This document shows, piece after piece, positions 52,117 to 59,905 of a stretch of DNA of 64,000 nucleotides (position 1 is its first letter; every line of letters starts with the position of its first letter). Position numbers and translations under genes: made by a program. The notes under the pieces are model-generated. The model was not told the origin of the DNA and searched no databases. It saw only the letters and a program-made list of their open reading frames with translations. The stretch is from Limosilactobacillus balticus (GTDB taxonomy: Bacteria; Bacillota; Bacilli; Lactobacillales; Lactobacillaceae): contig NZ_JACIVH010000074.1 of NCBI RefSeq assembly GCF_014145615.1, positions 62,001 through 126,000 on the forward strand. Direction: 5' to 3'.

Positions 52117-52265
52117 TTTACCAATCCTTTTCTGAATAAACTTTATGACCACAGCTTAACTCTGTTATAGTAAGATCTGAAGGCTTATTCAGAAACTTTT
52201 AAGTTGATGGGTAAGGAAAATAATAATAAAATTATTGAATTATAACAGAGGTGAGCAAAGCAAAT
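52117..52265. promoter_or_regulatory. Divergent control region of resolvase and HEPN gene with nested inverted repeats
   Basis: TCTGAATAA (52131-52139) faces TTATTCAGA (52185-52193), and CTCTGTTATA (52160-52169) faces TATAACAGAG (52241-52250). The latter arms overlap the likely -10 elements of both divergent promoters. Confidence 0.6.
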
Positions 52266-53549
52266 ATGAAAGGAACCATCATAAAGGTATATAGGAATTA
52301 TGGAATTGTAAAAGCCGAGGATAAAGGAAAACAAGTAGAATTTATGTTTTATATTTTTCCAGATATGGTGAATAACGGAGAGTATAAGACTAGTAAAAAA
52401 GTATCTTTTGATGTTGCCAAAACAGAAGTGCGAAATTCAAAAGTATCTATTGCATATAATATTAAACCGTTACCTGATAGTGAGGTAATACAATTTCACA
52501 TACAAGATGAGAAACAAAAAGATTATCCGTATGGGGTATATAAGGATTTCTTTCAAGTTGATAATAACAAAATTCTATTAGAAGAATTAATAGCAGAAGA
52601 TGAGCACTTTAAGGAATTTACATTGAAATGGGTACTATTTTTAGAAAAAAAGATAAGACAGATGCTAGTAGTTTTGGTTGAAAAATATAAAATAAAGAGG
52701 GGTTCTGTTTACGATATTCTAAAAAAGGAAACCAAAACTGATTACAATAAAATCATGAGAGAACTAGGGAAAACATATAAATTTAGAAATGAATTTAATC
52801 TTTTAACGATAAAAAGAAAGAACAAAAATGATGATATGAATTTCGAAGTTCTTGATGCACCCCTTGCTTTGTATTTGGGAAGTACAACTTTAGATAAATT
52901 ACATTCGATTGTAAAGGCATTATGCTCATCTATCTTTGATGATATTGATGAAAAAGAGGACGAGAATGTTAAATTCTTAAAGCGAACTTTAGAAATGTTT
53001 GGTGATTTATCTATAATAAGAAATGCTGCTGCACATGGTCGTCCATTAATTCCATTAATTTTAGATGATAAGTATGCTCCTAATGAGCTGTATGATCTTT
53101 CCTCGGTCGACCCTAAGTTTAATTCGGGAACGGATGTAACTCAATGGAAATTATTTCAACCAATAAGATATGTAGCAAGGCAAATAACTAAAGAGGGCTT
53201 CGCACCAACTTATTTTGATGGAGGATTGCAAAATACAGGATTATATACTAGTAAATACATTTTGAGTAATCCTGCGAGAAGGTCATTCTTTTCATATTTG
53301 TATATTTTAGAATTTTATTTTAGATTTGTAGATGGGAATAGAAAAAAAGAATTCGTTGAGGACCTACATAATTTTGTTCCTTTAAAAGATTGTGATAATT
53401 TAGATAATTATCTTTTAGCAAAATATCCAAAAAAGAATCCAGTCCTAAAACAAGCTATTAAATTTACGTATCCACTATGGTGGGGCGAAAGCTTTTGGAT
53501 AATGGTGGATAATGGAATTTTAATGGATAATCAAAAAAAGCCCAGCTAA
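52266..53549 (+). CDS. Abi_2/HEPN-like protein with N-terminal cold-shock-like domain
   Basis: A 427-residue protein. Residues 1-67 (KGTIIKVYRNYGIVKAED, then VEFMFYIF) look like a cold-shock/OB domain with weak RNP motifs. From residue 115 it resembles AbiD/AbiF-type (Abi_2) proteins: FLEKKIRQMLV is the first helix motif and LSIIRNAAAHGRPL carries Arg252-Asn253 and His257, the RNxxxH HEPN ribonuclease motif. Abortive-infection RNases of this type cleave RNA on phage attack; the role here is inferred. I prefer ATG 52266, to which GAGGTGAG at 52248 fits, over GTG 52251. It is divergent from the resolvase gene. Confidence 0.72.
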   Translation: MKGTIIKVYRNYGIVKAEDKGKQVEFMFYIFPDMVNNGEYKTSKKVSFDVAKTEVRNSKVSIAYNIKPLPDSEVIQFHIQDEKQKDYPYGVYKDFFQVDNNKILLEELIAEDEHFKEFTLKWVLFLEKKIRQMLVVLVEKYKIKRGSVYDILKKETKTDYNKIMRELGKTYKFRNEFNLLTIKRKNKNDDMNFEVLDAPLALYLGSTTLDKLHSIVKALCSSIFDDIDEKEDENVKFLKRTLEMFGDLSIIRNAAAHGRPLIPLILDDKYAPNELYDLSSVDPKFNSGTDVTQWKLFQPIRYVARQITKEGFAPTYFDGGLQNTGLYTSKYILSNPARRSFFSYLYILEFYFRFVDGNRKKEFVEDLHNFVPLKDCDNLDNYLLAKYPKKNPVLKQAIKFTYPLWWGESFWIMVDNGILMDNQKKPS

Positions 53550-53561
53550 AAAGCTAGGCGG

Positions 53562-53590
53562 TCGTCAAAGTCGCTAAACCATGCTATAAT
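53562..53590 (+). promoter_or_regulatory. Promoter of small RNA
   Basis: TCGTCA (53562-53567) and TATAAT (53585-53590) with a 17-base spacer. Confidence 0.6.
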
Positions 53591-53596
53591 ATAACC

Positions 53597-53757
53597 GTAA
53601 AAGAGAATATATCATATTCAACAATTAGGCTGATAGCTTAACGGTAGCACTCTTATCCTGGTGTACGGCAATACACCACCAGCCAAGTGCAACAGAGTAA
53701 CCAGCTCCTAAGTTGACATCTTGTGCATTGGTGGTAGCCAGTGCACTTTTTTATTAT
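53597..53757 (+). ncRNA. Structured small RNA of unknown family, about 160 nt
   Basis: No reading frame of note. GGCTG (about 53628) pairs with CAGCC (about 53680), enclosing a perfect TGGTGTA-CGGCAA-TACACCA hairpin. The 3' end is a terminator: GTGCATTGG-TGGTAG-CCAGTGCAC then TTTTTT. A segment TAGCTTAACGGTAGCAC resembles a tRNA D-arm, but no full tRNA can be drawn. It may be a regulatory or antisense RNA of the plasmid-like block, or an RNA partner of the upstream HEPN gene. Confidence 0.6.
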
Positions 53758-53763
53758 AACAAA

Positions 53764-54582
53764 TTAGAATGTGACTTTCTTTTCCTTATTAGCAGTTTTG
53801 TATTCGCTTATTAGTCCCTTTCTAGTTAGTTGCAAACATAATTTAAGCTTTTTTTTATAGCTTAACTCATCCTCTTTGGACAAATCACAAATAAAACTTA
53901 GCGAATTATTGTCGGAACTGTTATCGTCTTTCCAATATAAAACATCTTTTTTAAATTTTTTATCTTTAAATAATTTTTGATCGCCTTCTAGAGTTTCTTC
54001 TAATATGATATAGCGATAAAAACTAAGTTCTTTTTTAGTATCATGACATTTTAGGCCATAAATACTGTATTTTTTATGAGCAAAAACAATTTTATGATCT
54101 ATATTTGGGTACTTTATATAAAAAGAAACTACCGTTTTAAATTCAAATTTAGCATCATCTAATTTTTCTTCTACTTTGTCTATTTTTAAATGATCTACAT
54201 TAAGGACAAAATCATCAAGTGGTAAAAGCTGAGTTACATTAGAGCCTTTATCTCCAGAAAATCTTAAAATAAGACCAGCATCTTTTAAAGCTTTATTCCA
54301 ATTATTAATTGTCCTTGGGTTAGTTTGCAATTTTTTTGATATAGTAGCAATGCTATGCCAAGAGTATCCACCATTGTTATTAGCAACTTCTGCATAATAC
54401 AGATATAAATTCATTGCTGCTGAACTTTTTAATAAAGGCAGATATTGTAAAATGCCATTAGCAAGAAGGAAATATCCTCCTTGCTCTTTTTTTACTTTTA
54501 ACCACTCTTTATATAAAAAACTCTTTTTCTTAACGACTTCGTCTGGTTCGTCTTTTAAATGGAGATCTGCATCAAGTGTCAT
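53764..54582 (-). CDS. Helix-turn-helix protein, replication-initiator-like
   Basis: A 272-residue basic protein. Residues about 48-110 form a winged-helix pattern (LLKSSAAMNLYLYYAEV, then WHSIATISKKLQTNPRTINNWNKALKDAGLI), as in RepA_N/plasmid helix-turn-helix proteins and mobile-element regulators. The second half has Lys/Phe/Tyr-rich beta-like stretches without a motif I know. AGGAGG precedes the ATG. It is divergent from the right-end recombination genes and is probably an initiator or a regulator of the element. Confidence 0.65.
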   Translation of the reverse strand: MTLDADLHLKDEPDEVVKKKSFLYKEWLKVKKEQGGYFLLANGILQYLPLLKSSAAMNLYLYYAEVANNNGGYSWHSIATISKKLQTNPRTINNWNKALKDAGLILRFSGDKGSNVTQLLPLDDFVLNVDHLKIDKVEEKLDDAKFEFKTVVSFYIKYPNIDHKIVFAHKKYSIYGLKCHDTKKELSFYRYIILEETLEGDQKLFKDKKFKKDVLYWKDDNSSDNNSLSFICDLSKEDELSYKKKLKLCLQLTRKGLISEYKTANKEKKVTF

Positions 54583-54889
54583 TTTGTCCTCCTAAAATAA
54601 ATTTTATATGTGAAAAGATATGAGAGAAATCTCAACCTCTATTTTACGATAAATTCGTTTTATGTTTAGTAATAGTTGGTAGTTTTAGTTTTTGCTATAT
54701 TTATTATATAGTTAGTTGGAAATATGTATCGTAAAACTGCGCATTAAAACCTTGCACTTTGCGTTTTTCATTTTGAAAAATAAAGTATATACTACGCCAT
54801 AGAAATACGAAAAGTATTGCAATAGATGATTTATGTGAAATTAAATAGCTTAAAAATCATCTATGATATGTATGGAAGGAATGAAGAAC
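54583..54889. other. AT-rich divergent region with hairpin
   Basis: No gene. ATAGATGATTT and AAATCATCTAT (about 54823-54862) form an 11-bp stem just before the small gene at 54890; two candidate promoters face outward. It may be an origin or control region. Confidence 0.5.
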
Positions 54890-55120
54890 ATGATTAATAA
54901 TTCGAATTTTGAATGGGAACAAACAGTTTGTATAAAGAAAGATACATTTTTGGAATGCTTTGAAAAAGCACGAAAATTGAGTGAAGCAAAGCGATTATCA
55001 ATAAGTGTTATGAGAGGCAATGAGCGGGATGGAGTATTTTATTCAGCTAAAGCCTATGATGAATTATTAAAGCAAATTAATGGGTTAAAACGTGAAATTT
55101 TAATCCTGAAAAATAGGTAG
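54890..55120 (+). CDS. Hypothetical small protein, 76 aa
   Basis: I place the start at ATG 54890 with GGAAGGA upstream; earlier in-frame ATGs are closer to or inside that site. The C-terminal 25 residues are a likely coiled coil (YDELLKQINGLKREILILKNR region). No family recognised. It leads the rightward integrase module. Confidence 0.6.
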   Translation: MINNSNFEWEQTVCIKKDTFLECFEKARKLSEAKRLSISVMRGNERDGVFYSAKAYDELLKQINGLKREILILKNR

Positions 55121-55217
55121 GATTAAATGTATAGGTAAGCAAAGAAATCAATTAGCAATATATTAAATATAGTGAGCATCTAATTTATTTTAATAGTTTA
55201 GAAAGGAACAGTAATAA

Positions 55218-55487
55218 ATGAATAAGTTACAAGTATTATTTACACCAGAACAATTAAAAAATATTAGTGATCAAATTATCATGATGATTCATAAAGAGAA
55301 AGAGTTAAATGAAAGTATTGCGAATAAACCCTATCTAAAGCTAAATGAATTTGCAGAATGGACAGGATTCACAAAGCCGACAATTCGGAAATTTGTTAAA
55401 GCAGGCTTACCTGTTGCGTACGTTGGTAATCAAAAGGTATATGGAAAACAAACATATATCAATTGGCTTAAAGCTAAAGAAAAATAA
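55218..55487 (+). CDS. Excisionase-like helix-turn-helix protein
   Basis: An 89-residue protein whose C-terminal half (LKLNEFAEWTGFTKPTIRKFVKAGLPVAYVGNQKVYGKQTYINWLK region) is a MerR/Xis-type winged helix. Its place 106 bases before the integrase gene is the usual place for the recombination directionality factor. GAAAGGAAC precedes ATG 55218. Confidence 0.83.
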   Translation: MNKLQVLFTPEQLKNISDQIIMMIHKEKELNESIANKPYLKLNEFAEWTGFTKPTIRKFVKAGLPVAYVGNQKVYGKQTYINWLKAKEK

Positions 55488-55593
55488 ATAAAAGCCCATA
55501 GAAGGGCCCTTTTGTTAAGAAATGATATATCATGGTAATGAACCATTTATTACTGTGATACTTGAGGATAGAAGTGATAGAGGGTTAGATATT

Positions 55594-56736
55594 ATGAAAT
55601 ATAAGAAAACCAATAAAATAAAATATACGCCTGGCAAATTAAAACCATACTCTTTTAGATTATATGTAGGCGTAAATGAACTTAATGGAGCTGTTATTCA
55701 TAGGCAAAGATCTTTTAAGACTTATGAAGAAGCCTTGGAAGCATTGGCAACTATGAAAAAAGCGGTGAAACGAGGAGAGTTTATTTCAAGTAAAAAAAGA
55801 TATAAATTTCATGATTTGGTAGATTTATGGCTTCCTCAATATAGAACAACGGTAAAACCTTCGACATATACTGTTGTTAATCAATTAGTTCATAAGCATA
55901 TTCTAGGATCATTAGGCGGTTTTTATTTGGACAAATTAACTGTGATTAAGTGTCAATCTATCGTTAATGAATGGTTTAAGAAATATCCAAAAAGTTATAA
56001 AAGAATCTATACTTATGCTCGGAAAATATTAGATTATGGATGGCGAATGGAATTAATCACTTCAAATCCAATGGCAAAAGTCATAAAGCCAAGATTGAAA
56101 GAAGAACCTCAGCCATTTACTAATTATTATAGTAAGACAGAGCTGAACCTTTTTTTAAACGCTTGTAAAAAGTATGATAATCCTATTTATTACACGTATT
56201 TTCGCTTACTAGCCTATACAGGTCTAAGACCAAGTGAAGCACTTGCACTAAAATGGTCTGATATTAATATTTTTAATCAATCTATTAGTGTTTCGAGAAG
56301 TGTTGACACTAAAGAACACAATGAGATAGTCATTGATAAACCTAAAACGAAATTTAGTATAAGAACAATTGATATTGATGATGGTACTTTGAAAGTCTTA
56401 AAAGAATGGCATAAATATACTAATTCGAAGTTAGTTAAATTAAAAGATGGATATGTTTTTAATAATCCTAATCGTCCAGAAGGTGTTTTTGTACGTCAGG
56501 ATGTGAGACGTTGGGATTATGATATTGCTAATGCCAATCAACTAAGATATATTAGTCCTCATGGTTTTAGGCATACTCATGCTAGTATGTTATTTTCTGC
56601 TGGTGTACAAGCAAAAGATGTACAAGAACGTTTAGGGCACTCAACTATTAAAACAACTCTTGACCTATACGTTCATCTCGGTAAGCAGCATAAAAAGAAA
56701 GCAGTATCAAAGTTTGCTACGTTCATGGAAGGATAA
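55594..56736 (+). CDS. int: Tyrosine-type integrase of the tRNA-Pro island
   Basis: A 380-residue phage-type integrase. The N-terminal arm-binding domain and SAM-like core-binding domain are followed by the catalytic domain with Arg212 (TGLRPSEAL), His323 and Arg326 (HGFRHTHAS), His349 (LGHSTIKTT) and Tyr359 (LDLYVHL), so it is intact. Start: ATG 55594 behind AGAGGG; the frame 24 codons upstream would overlap a terminator-like stretch. It reads toward attR, 83 bases away, and most likely catalyses integration at the tRNA-Pro end. Confidence 0.96.
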   Translation: MKYKKTNKIKYTPGKLKPYSFRLYVGVNELNGAVIHRQRSFKTYEEALEALATMKKAVKRGEFISSKKRYKFHDLVDLWLPQYRTTVKPSTYTVVNQLVHKHILGSLGGFYLDKLTVIKCQSIVNEWFKKYPKSYKRIYTYARKILDYGWRMELITSNPMAKVIKPRLKEEPQPFTNYYSKTELNLFLNACKKYDNPIYYTYFRLLAYTGLRPSEALALKWSDINIFNQSISVSRSVDTKEHNEIVIDKPKTKFSIRTIDIDDGTLKVLKEWHKYTNSKLVKLKDGYVFNNPNRPEGVFVRQDVRRWDYDIANANQLRYISPHGFRHTHASMLFSAGVQAKDVQERLGHSTIKTTLDLYVHLGKQHKKKAVSKFATFMEG

Positions 56737-56819
56737 ATTTGGTCGATATTTTTGGTCGTTGCAATTAGGACTTGCTATTTTTTCTATATATAATAGGAAA
56801 GATAGGGATACAAAATAAT

Positions 56820-56833
56820 TCTTGTAATTCCGA
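56820..56833 (+). repeat. attR core of the tRNA-Pro island
   Basis: TCTTGTAATTCCGA, identical to the tRNA-Pro 3' end at 37494-37507. Core chromosome resumes after it. Confidence 0.85.
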
Positions 56834-56839
56834 TAAGTT

Positions 56840-56886
56840 AAAAAGACTGTTATCACTTTCTTAGTAGAGAGATAGCAGTCTTTTAT
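56840..56886 (+). terminator. Terminator just outside attR
   Basis: AAAAGACTGTTATC pairs with GATAGCAGTCTTTT. It may be the original terminator of the tRNA-Pro transcript before island insertion. Confidence 0.75.
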
Positions 56887-56913
56887 TATTAACCTTCGAA
56901 AACATTTAAAACT

Positions 56914-56960
56914 AAAATGCCAATCAGCACTCCATAATTGAGACGCTGATTGGCATTTCT
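56914..56960 (-). terminator. Terminator of the hydrolase gene
   Basis: AAATGCCAATCAGC pairs perfectly with GCTGATTGGCATTT. Confidence 0.88.
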
Positions 56961-56969
56961 ATAGTTTGA

Positions 56970-57929
56970 TTATGCATTGAAACTGTCTTTTATAAACTTT
57001 GCAATTTGATCTACTGGAATTTTTTCCATATTATCATAAAGGTCAATGTGCTCACAGTCTTCTACGATCAATCTTTGTTTTGGTTGGTTAGCAAGGTAAT
57101 AAGCTCTCTCGGAATAAGAACGAGAATGAGCATTGTCTCCATAAATAAATAGGATTGGTCGTGGTGAAATTTCTTTGATATAGTCTAATGCGGAAAATTC
57201 AAGCATTGCTAAATTAGAAGTAGTTGTTGCAGTTCCGCGTGCGTTAGGATGGAATCCACGTTTAAGAGCATAAAAGCGAAGCCACTCATTTGTTAGTTCA
57301 TCATGATTTGGCAAATCGTCAATACTATCATATGGTTCTTCTGGGAAGGATGGATGGTAGTCGGGTTGCCCATTTTCAAAATCATCCCACCGTTGCCTTG
57401 ATAATTGATCTTTAAGTTGGAATAATTGTTCAGGAGCAAAATTAGCCATCTCACGAATATCTGTCATATCATACATTGAAATTGTTACAACAGATTTAAT
57501 TCGCGTATCAACAGCCGCAGCACTAAGAGCAAACCCAGCGCCCCCGCTGATACCAATAACACTAATTTGTTCACGATTAACATGCTTTGCTTTTGTACCT
57601 AGATAATCAACTGCAGCACTAAAAGATTCCGCGTATAAGTCTGGAGAAGCAACATGGCGTGGTTCGCCAGCTGATTCCCCCATGTATACTTGATCAAATG
57701 CGAGAGTAACAAAACCTAATTGAGCAAATGTGTTTGCATAAATTGCAGCTGCCTGTTCTTTTGTACTTCCATAAGGTGCCCCGATTACGATGGCAGGTAG
57801 CAATTTGTCTTCTTCTAGATTCTTAGGGGTATAGATATCAGCAGCAATCGCCGTTCCATAACGGTTATTGTAACGAACATGTTGCCGATCTACATTTTCA
57901 CTTAGCTTGGTGATATATCCATAAGACAT
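56970..57929 (-). CDS. Alpha/beta hydrolase (dienelactone-hydrolase/acetylxylan-esterase-like)
   Basis: A 319-residue hydrolase. The nucleophile elbow is GISGGAG (about residue 135), FDQVYMGESAG lies after strand 4, the acid is in LFIYGDNAHSRSYSE, and the histidine in EDCEHIDLYDN. It has the insertions typical of YafA/FrsA-like or xylan esterase-type proteins of lactobacilli. Start: ATG 57929 behind AAAGGAG; the GTG four codons upstream overlaps that site. The substrate is unknown. Confidence 0.83.
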   Translation of the reverse strand: MSYGYITKLSENVDRQHVRYNNRYGTAIAADIYTPKNLEEDKLLPAIVIGAPYGSTKEQAAAIYANTFAQLGFVTLAFDQVYMGESAGEPRHVASPDLYAESFSAAVDYLGTKAKHVNREQISVIGISGGAGFALSAAAVDTRIKSVVTISMYDMTDIREMANFAPEQLFQLKDQLSRQRWDDFENGQPDYHPSFPEEPYDSIDDLPNHDELTNEWLRFYALKRGFHPNARGTATTTSNLAMLEFSALDYIKEISPRPILFIYGDNAHSRSYSERAYYLANQPKQRLIVEDCEHIDLYDNMEKIPVDQIAKFIKDSFNA

Positions 57930-58128
57930 TATTATACTCACTCCTTTATCTTATTGATTAAATTATAACATTCATTATTAATAGGGAGCGTCTAAAATTA
58001 TAACAGTAAATTTTTAGTGATAATTAGTAAGTGATTTACTGTACAATGTTGCAGAAACTGATTTATTAGGTCATATCATTGTCATATCGGCTCTTTAATT
58101 AAAAAACAAAATTTTTTGTTTCATCAAA

Positions 58129-58143
58129 TGTGCAAATTTTCAC
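58129..58143 (+). promoter_or_regulatory. Candidate Rex operator before alcohol dehydrogenase
   Basis: TGTGCAAATTTTCAC is close to the Rex core TGTGAAATnnTTCACA. It lies about 80 bases before the start codon. Rex control of alcohol dehydrogenase genes is common in Firmicutes; the claim here rests on the motif alone. Confidence 0.4.
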
Positions 58144-58221
58144 TTTAAATTTGTCTAAGAGTTGTGGTACTATAAGCATTGTAAAAAGTAATTTGTTTAT
58201 TAATAAAGGAGATCTTACCTT

Positions 58222-59250
58222 ATGAAAGCTGCTGTTATTAATGATCCAGTAGACGGTTTTGTTACTGTTAAAGATGTTCAACTTCGGGATTTGAAGCCCG
58301 GTGAAGCTTTAGTTGACATGGAATATTGTGGCCTTTGTCACACTGATTTACACGTTGCTGCTGGGGACTTTGGTAAGAAGCCAGGTCGTATTATCGGTCA
58401 CGAAGGGGTTGGTCGTGTATCTAAAGTTGCCCCTGGAGTTACTTCATTAAAAGTTGGCGATCGTGTATCAATTGCATGGTTCTTCAAAGGATGTGGACAC
58501 TGTGAATATTGTTTAACTGGTCGTGAAACCCTTTGTCGTAACGTTCTTAATGCGGGTTACACTGCTGATGGTGCAATGGCTGAACAATGTATTGTCCCAG
58601 CTGACTACGCTGTTAAGGTTCCAGAAGGTCTTGATCCTGTTGAAGCTACTTCATTAACTTGTGCTGGTGTTACAATGTACAAGGCATTAAAGGTTGCTGA
58701 CATCAAACCAGGTCAATGGGTATCAATCGTTGGTGCTGGTGGTTTAGGTAACTTAGGTATTCAATTTGCTCACAACGTATTTGGTGCTCATGTTATTGCA
58801 GTTGATGGTAATCCTGATAAACTTGAAGCTGCTAAGAAGAATGGTGCTGAAATTTTAATTAACCGTCATGACGGTGATGTTGATAAGCAAATTCAAGAAA
58901 AAGTTGGCGGTGTTCACGCCGCTGTAGTAACAGCAGTTTCCGCATCTGCATTCGACCAAGCAGTTGATTCGCTTCGTCCAGATGGTAAGCTTGTTGCTGT
59001 TGCTCTTCCACAAGGTGACATGAAGCTTAACATTGCTAAGACTGTTCTTGATGGTATCATTGTTGCTGGTTCATTAGTTGGTACCCGTCAAGACTTAGCT
59101 GAATGTTTCCAATTTGGTGCAGAAGGTAAGGTTCACCCAATCGTTAAGACTCGTAAGTTAAGCGAAATTAATGATATGATCCAAGAACTTAAGGATAACA
59201 AGGTTGTTGGTCGGAATGTTGTTGATTTTGTTCACAACGATAACGACTAA
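58222..59250 (+). CDS. Zinc-dependent alcohol dehydrogenase (AdhP type)
   Basis: A 342-residue class III-type zinc alcohol dehydrogenase. The catalytic zinc ligands are Cys37 in [10 protein letters not shown] and His in GHEGVGRV. The structural zinc has four cysteines in [19 protein letters not shown] binding is by [14 protein letters not shown]. It reduces acetaldehyde or other short aldehydes to regenerate NAD in heterofermentation. AAGGAG precedes ATG 58222. Confidence 0.95.
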   Translation: MKAAVINDPVDGFVTVKDVQLRDLKPGEALVDMEYCGLCHTDLHVAAGDFGKKPGRIIGHEGVGRVSKVAPGVTSLKVGDRVSIAWFFKGCGHCEYCLTGRETLCRNVLNAGYTADGAMAEQCIVPADYAVKVPEGLDPVEATSLTCAGVTMYKALKVADIKPGQWVSIVGAGGLGNLGIQFAHNVFGAHVIAVDGNPDKLEAAKKNGAEILINRHDGDVDKQIQEKVGGVHAAVVTAVSASAFDQAVDSLRPDGKLVAVALPQGDMKLNIAKTVLDGIIVAGSLVGTRQDLAECFQFGAEGKVHPIVKTRKLSEINDMIQELKDNKVVGRNVVDFVHNDND

Positions 59251-59280
59251 TTGAAAAAGTAGTTCATATTTAATTCTCTA

Positions 59281-59320
59281 AAAGACTAGTGTCGCACTTG
59301 AATGCTTCACTAGTCTTTAT
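59281..59320 (+). terminator. Terminator after alcohol dehydrogenase
   Basis: AAAGACTAGTG pairs perfectly with CACTAGTCTTT. Confidence 0.88.
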
Positions 59321-59389
59321 TCTTTTCTTAAATGTATGACTGAATAATCATAGAAGTAGGCGCCGACCCTAAAAGTGTGTTAAAATAAT

Positions 59390-59406
59390 GGTCAAGATTA
59401 GTCAAA
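59390..59406 (+). promoter_or_regulatory. CtsR operator
   Basis: GGTCAAG-ATT-AGTCAAA, close to the CtsR heptad repeat GGTCAAA-NAN-GGTCAAA. It overlaps the region between a TAAAAT -10 element and the ctsR ribosome site, so CtsR should repress its own operon. Confidence 0.85.
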
Positions 59407-59423
59407 AGAGCCGAGGTGATATA

Positions 59424-59891
59424 ATGGAGAATAAAAGTATTTCAGATATTATCGAAGCATATTTAAAAGAAATACTTGGTGACTCAGCTCAGGTTGAGAT
59501 TCGTCGTTCTGAGATTGCTAACCAGTTTGATGTGGTACCGTCACAAATTAATTATGTTATTAAAACGAGGTTTACTATTCAAAATGGTTACTTAGTAAAA
59601 AGTAAGCGTGGAGGCGGTGGATATATTCGGATCGAGCGAGTTAATTTACTTGATGATGTAAATGTGCTAAACTCACTTATTCAAGCAATTGGCGACTCGG
59701 TTCGTGAACGTGATGCCTTTGATATTGTTCGAACGTTATATGAAGAAGACGTGATTACGAGACGTGAAGGAGATCTTATGCTTGTTGCATTATCTAAACA
59801 AGCATTAGCAGTTAACGACAGTAAGATTGAAGATCAACTTCGCGCTCGGATATTAGTATCATTCTTGAATCGACTTCGTTATGAAAGTTAA
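59424..59891 (+). CDS. ctsR: CtsR, repressor of class III stress genes
   Basis: A 155-residue repressor of clp genes. ISDIIEAYLKEILG starts the helix-turn-helix domain, FDVVPSQINYVIKTRF is the recognition region and GYLVKSKRGGGGYIRI holds the glycine-rich wing that senses heat. The start is ATG 59424 behind GAGGTG. It is followed by clpC 14 bases later, so they form the classic autoregulated pair (without mcsAB, as is usual in lactobacilli). Confidence 0.96.
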   Translation: MENKSISDIIEAYLKEILGDSAQVEIRRSEIANQFDVVPSQINYVIKTRFTIQNGYLVKSKRGGGGYIRIERVNLLDDVNVLNSLIQAIGDSVRERDAFDIVRTLYEEDVITRREGDLMLVALSKQALAVNDSKIEDQLRARILVSFLNRLRYES

Positions 59892-59905
59892 AAGGGGGAT
59901 TGTAC

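Larger units (their letters stand above)
37494..56833. mobile_element. Integrative genomic island of about 19.3 kb in tRNA-Pro
   Basis: The borders are the 14-bp direct repeat TCTTGTAATTCCGA at 37494-37507 (tRNA-Pro end) and 56820-56833. A tyrosine integrase and an excisionase-like gene lie at the right end, 83 bases from attR. Two TTGGTCG motifs occur inside each border (37608 and 37620; 56739 and 56752), likely integrase arm sites. The cargo has lower GC and many orphan genes: oxidoreductase, unknown 642-aa protein, lipoprotein, XRE regulator, SEC10/PgrA-like surface protein, plasmid Rep, resolvases, type I TA-like locus and an Abi/HEPN protein. No conjugation machinery is present, so movement would need a helper or be limited to excision. 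Confidence 0.85.

Noticed and set aside
53620-53690. Possible tRNA gene in the small RNA near 53.6 kb
   Set aside because: Only a D-arm-like segment fits; no acceptor, anticodon and T-arm set can be folded together.
37494-56833. Prophage
   Set aside because: There is an integrase but no capsid, portal, terminase, tail or lysis gene, so the region is an integrative island, not a phage.
37494-56833. Integrative conjugative element
   Set aside because: No relaxase, coupling protein or type IV secretion gene is visible; only a MobC/CopG-like protein and a HUH Rep occur.
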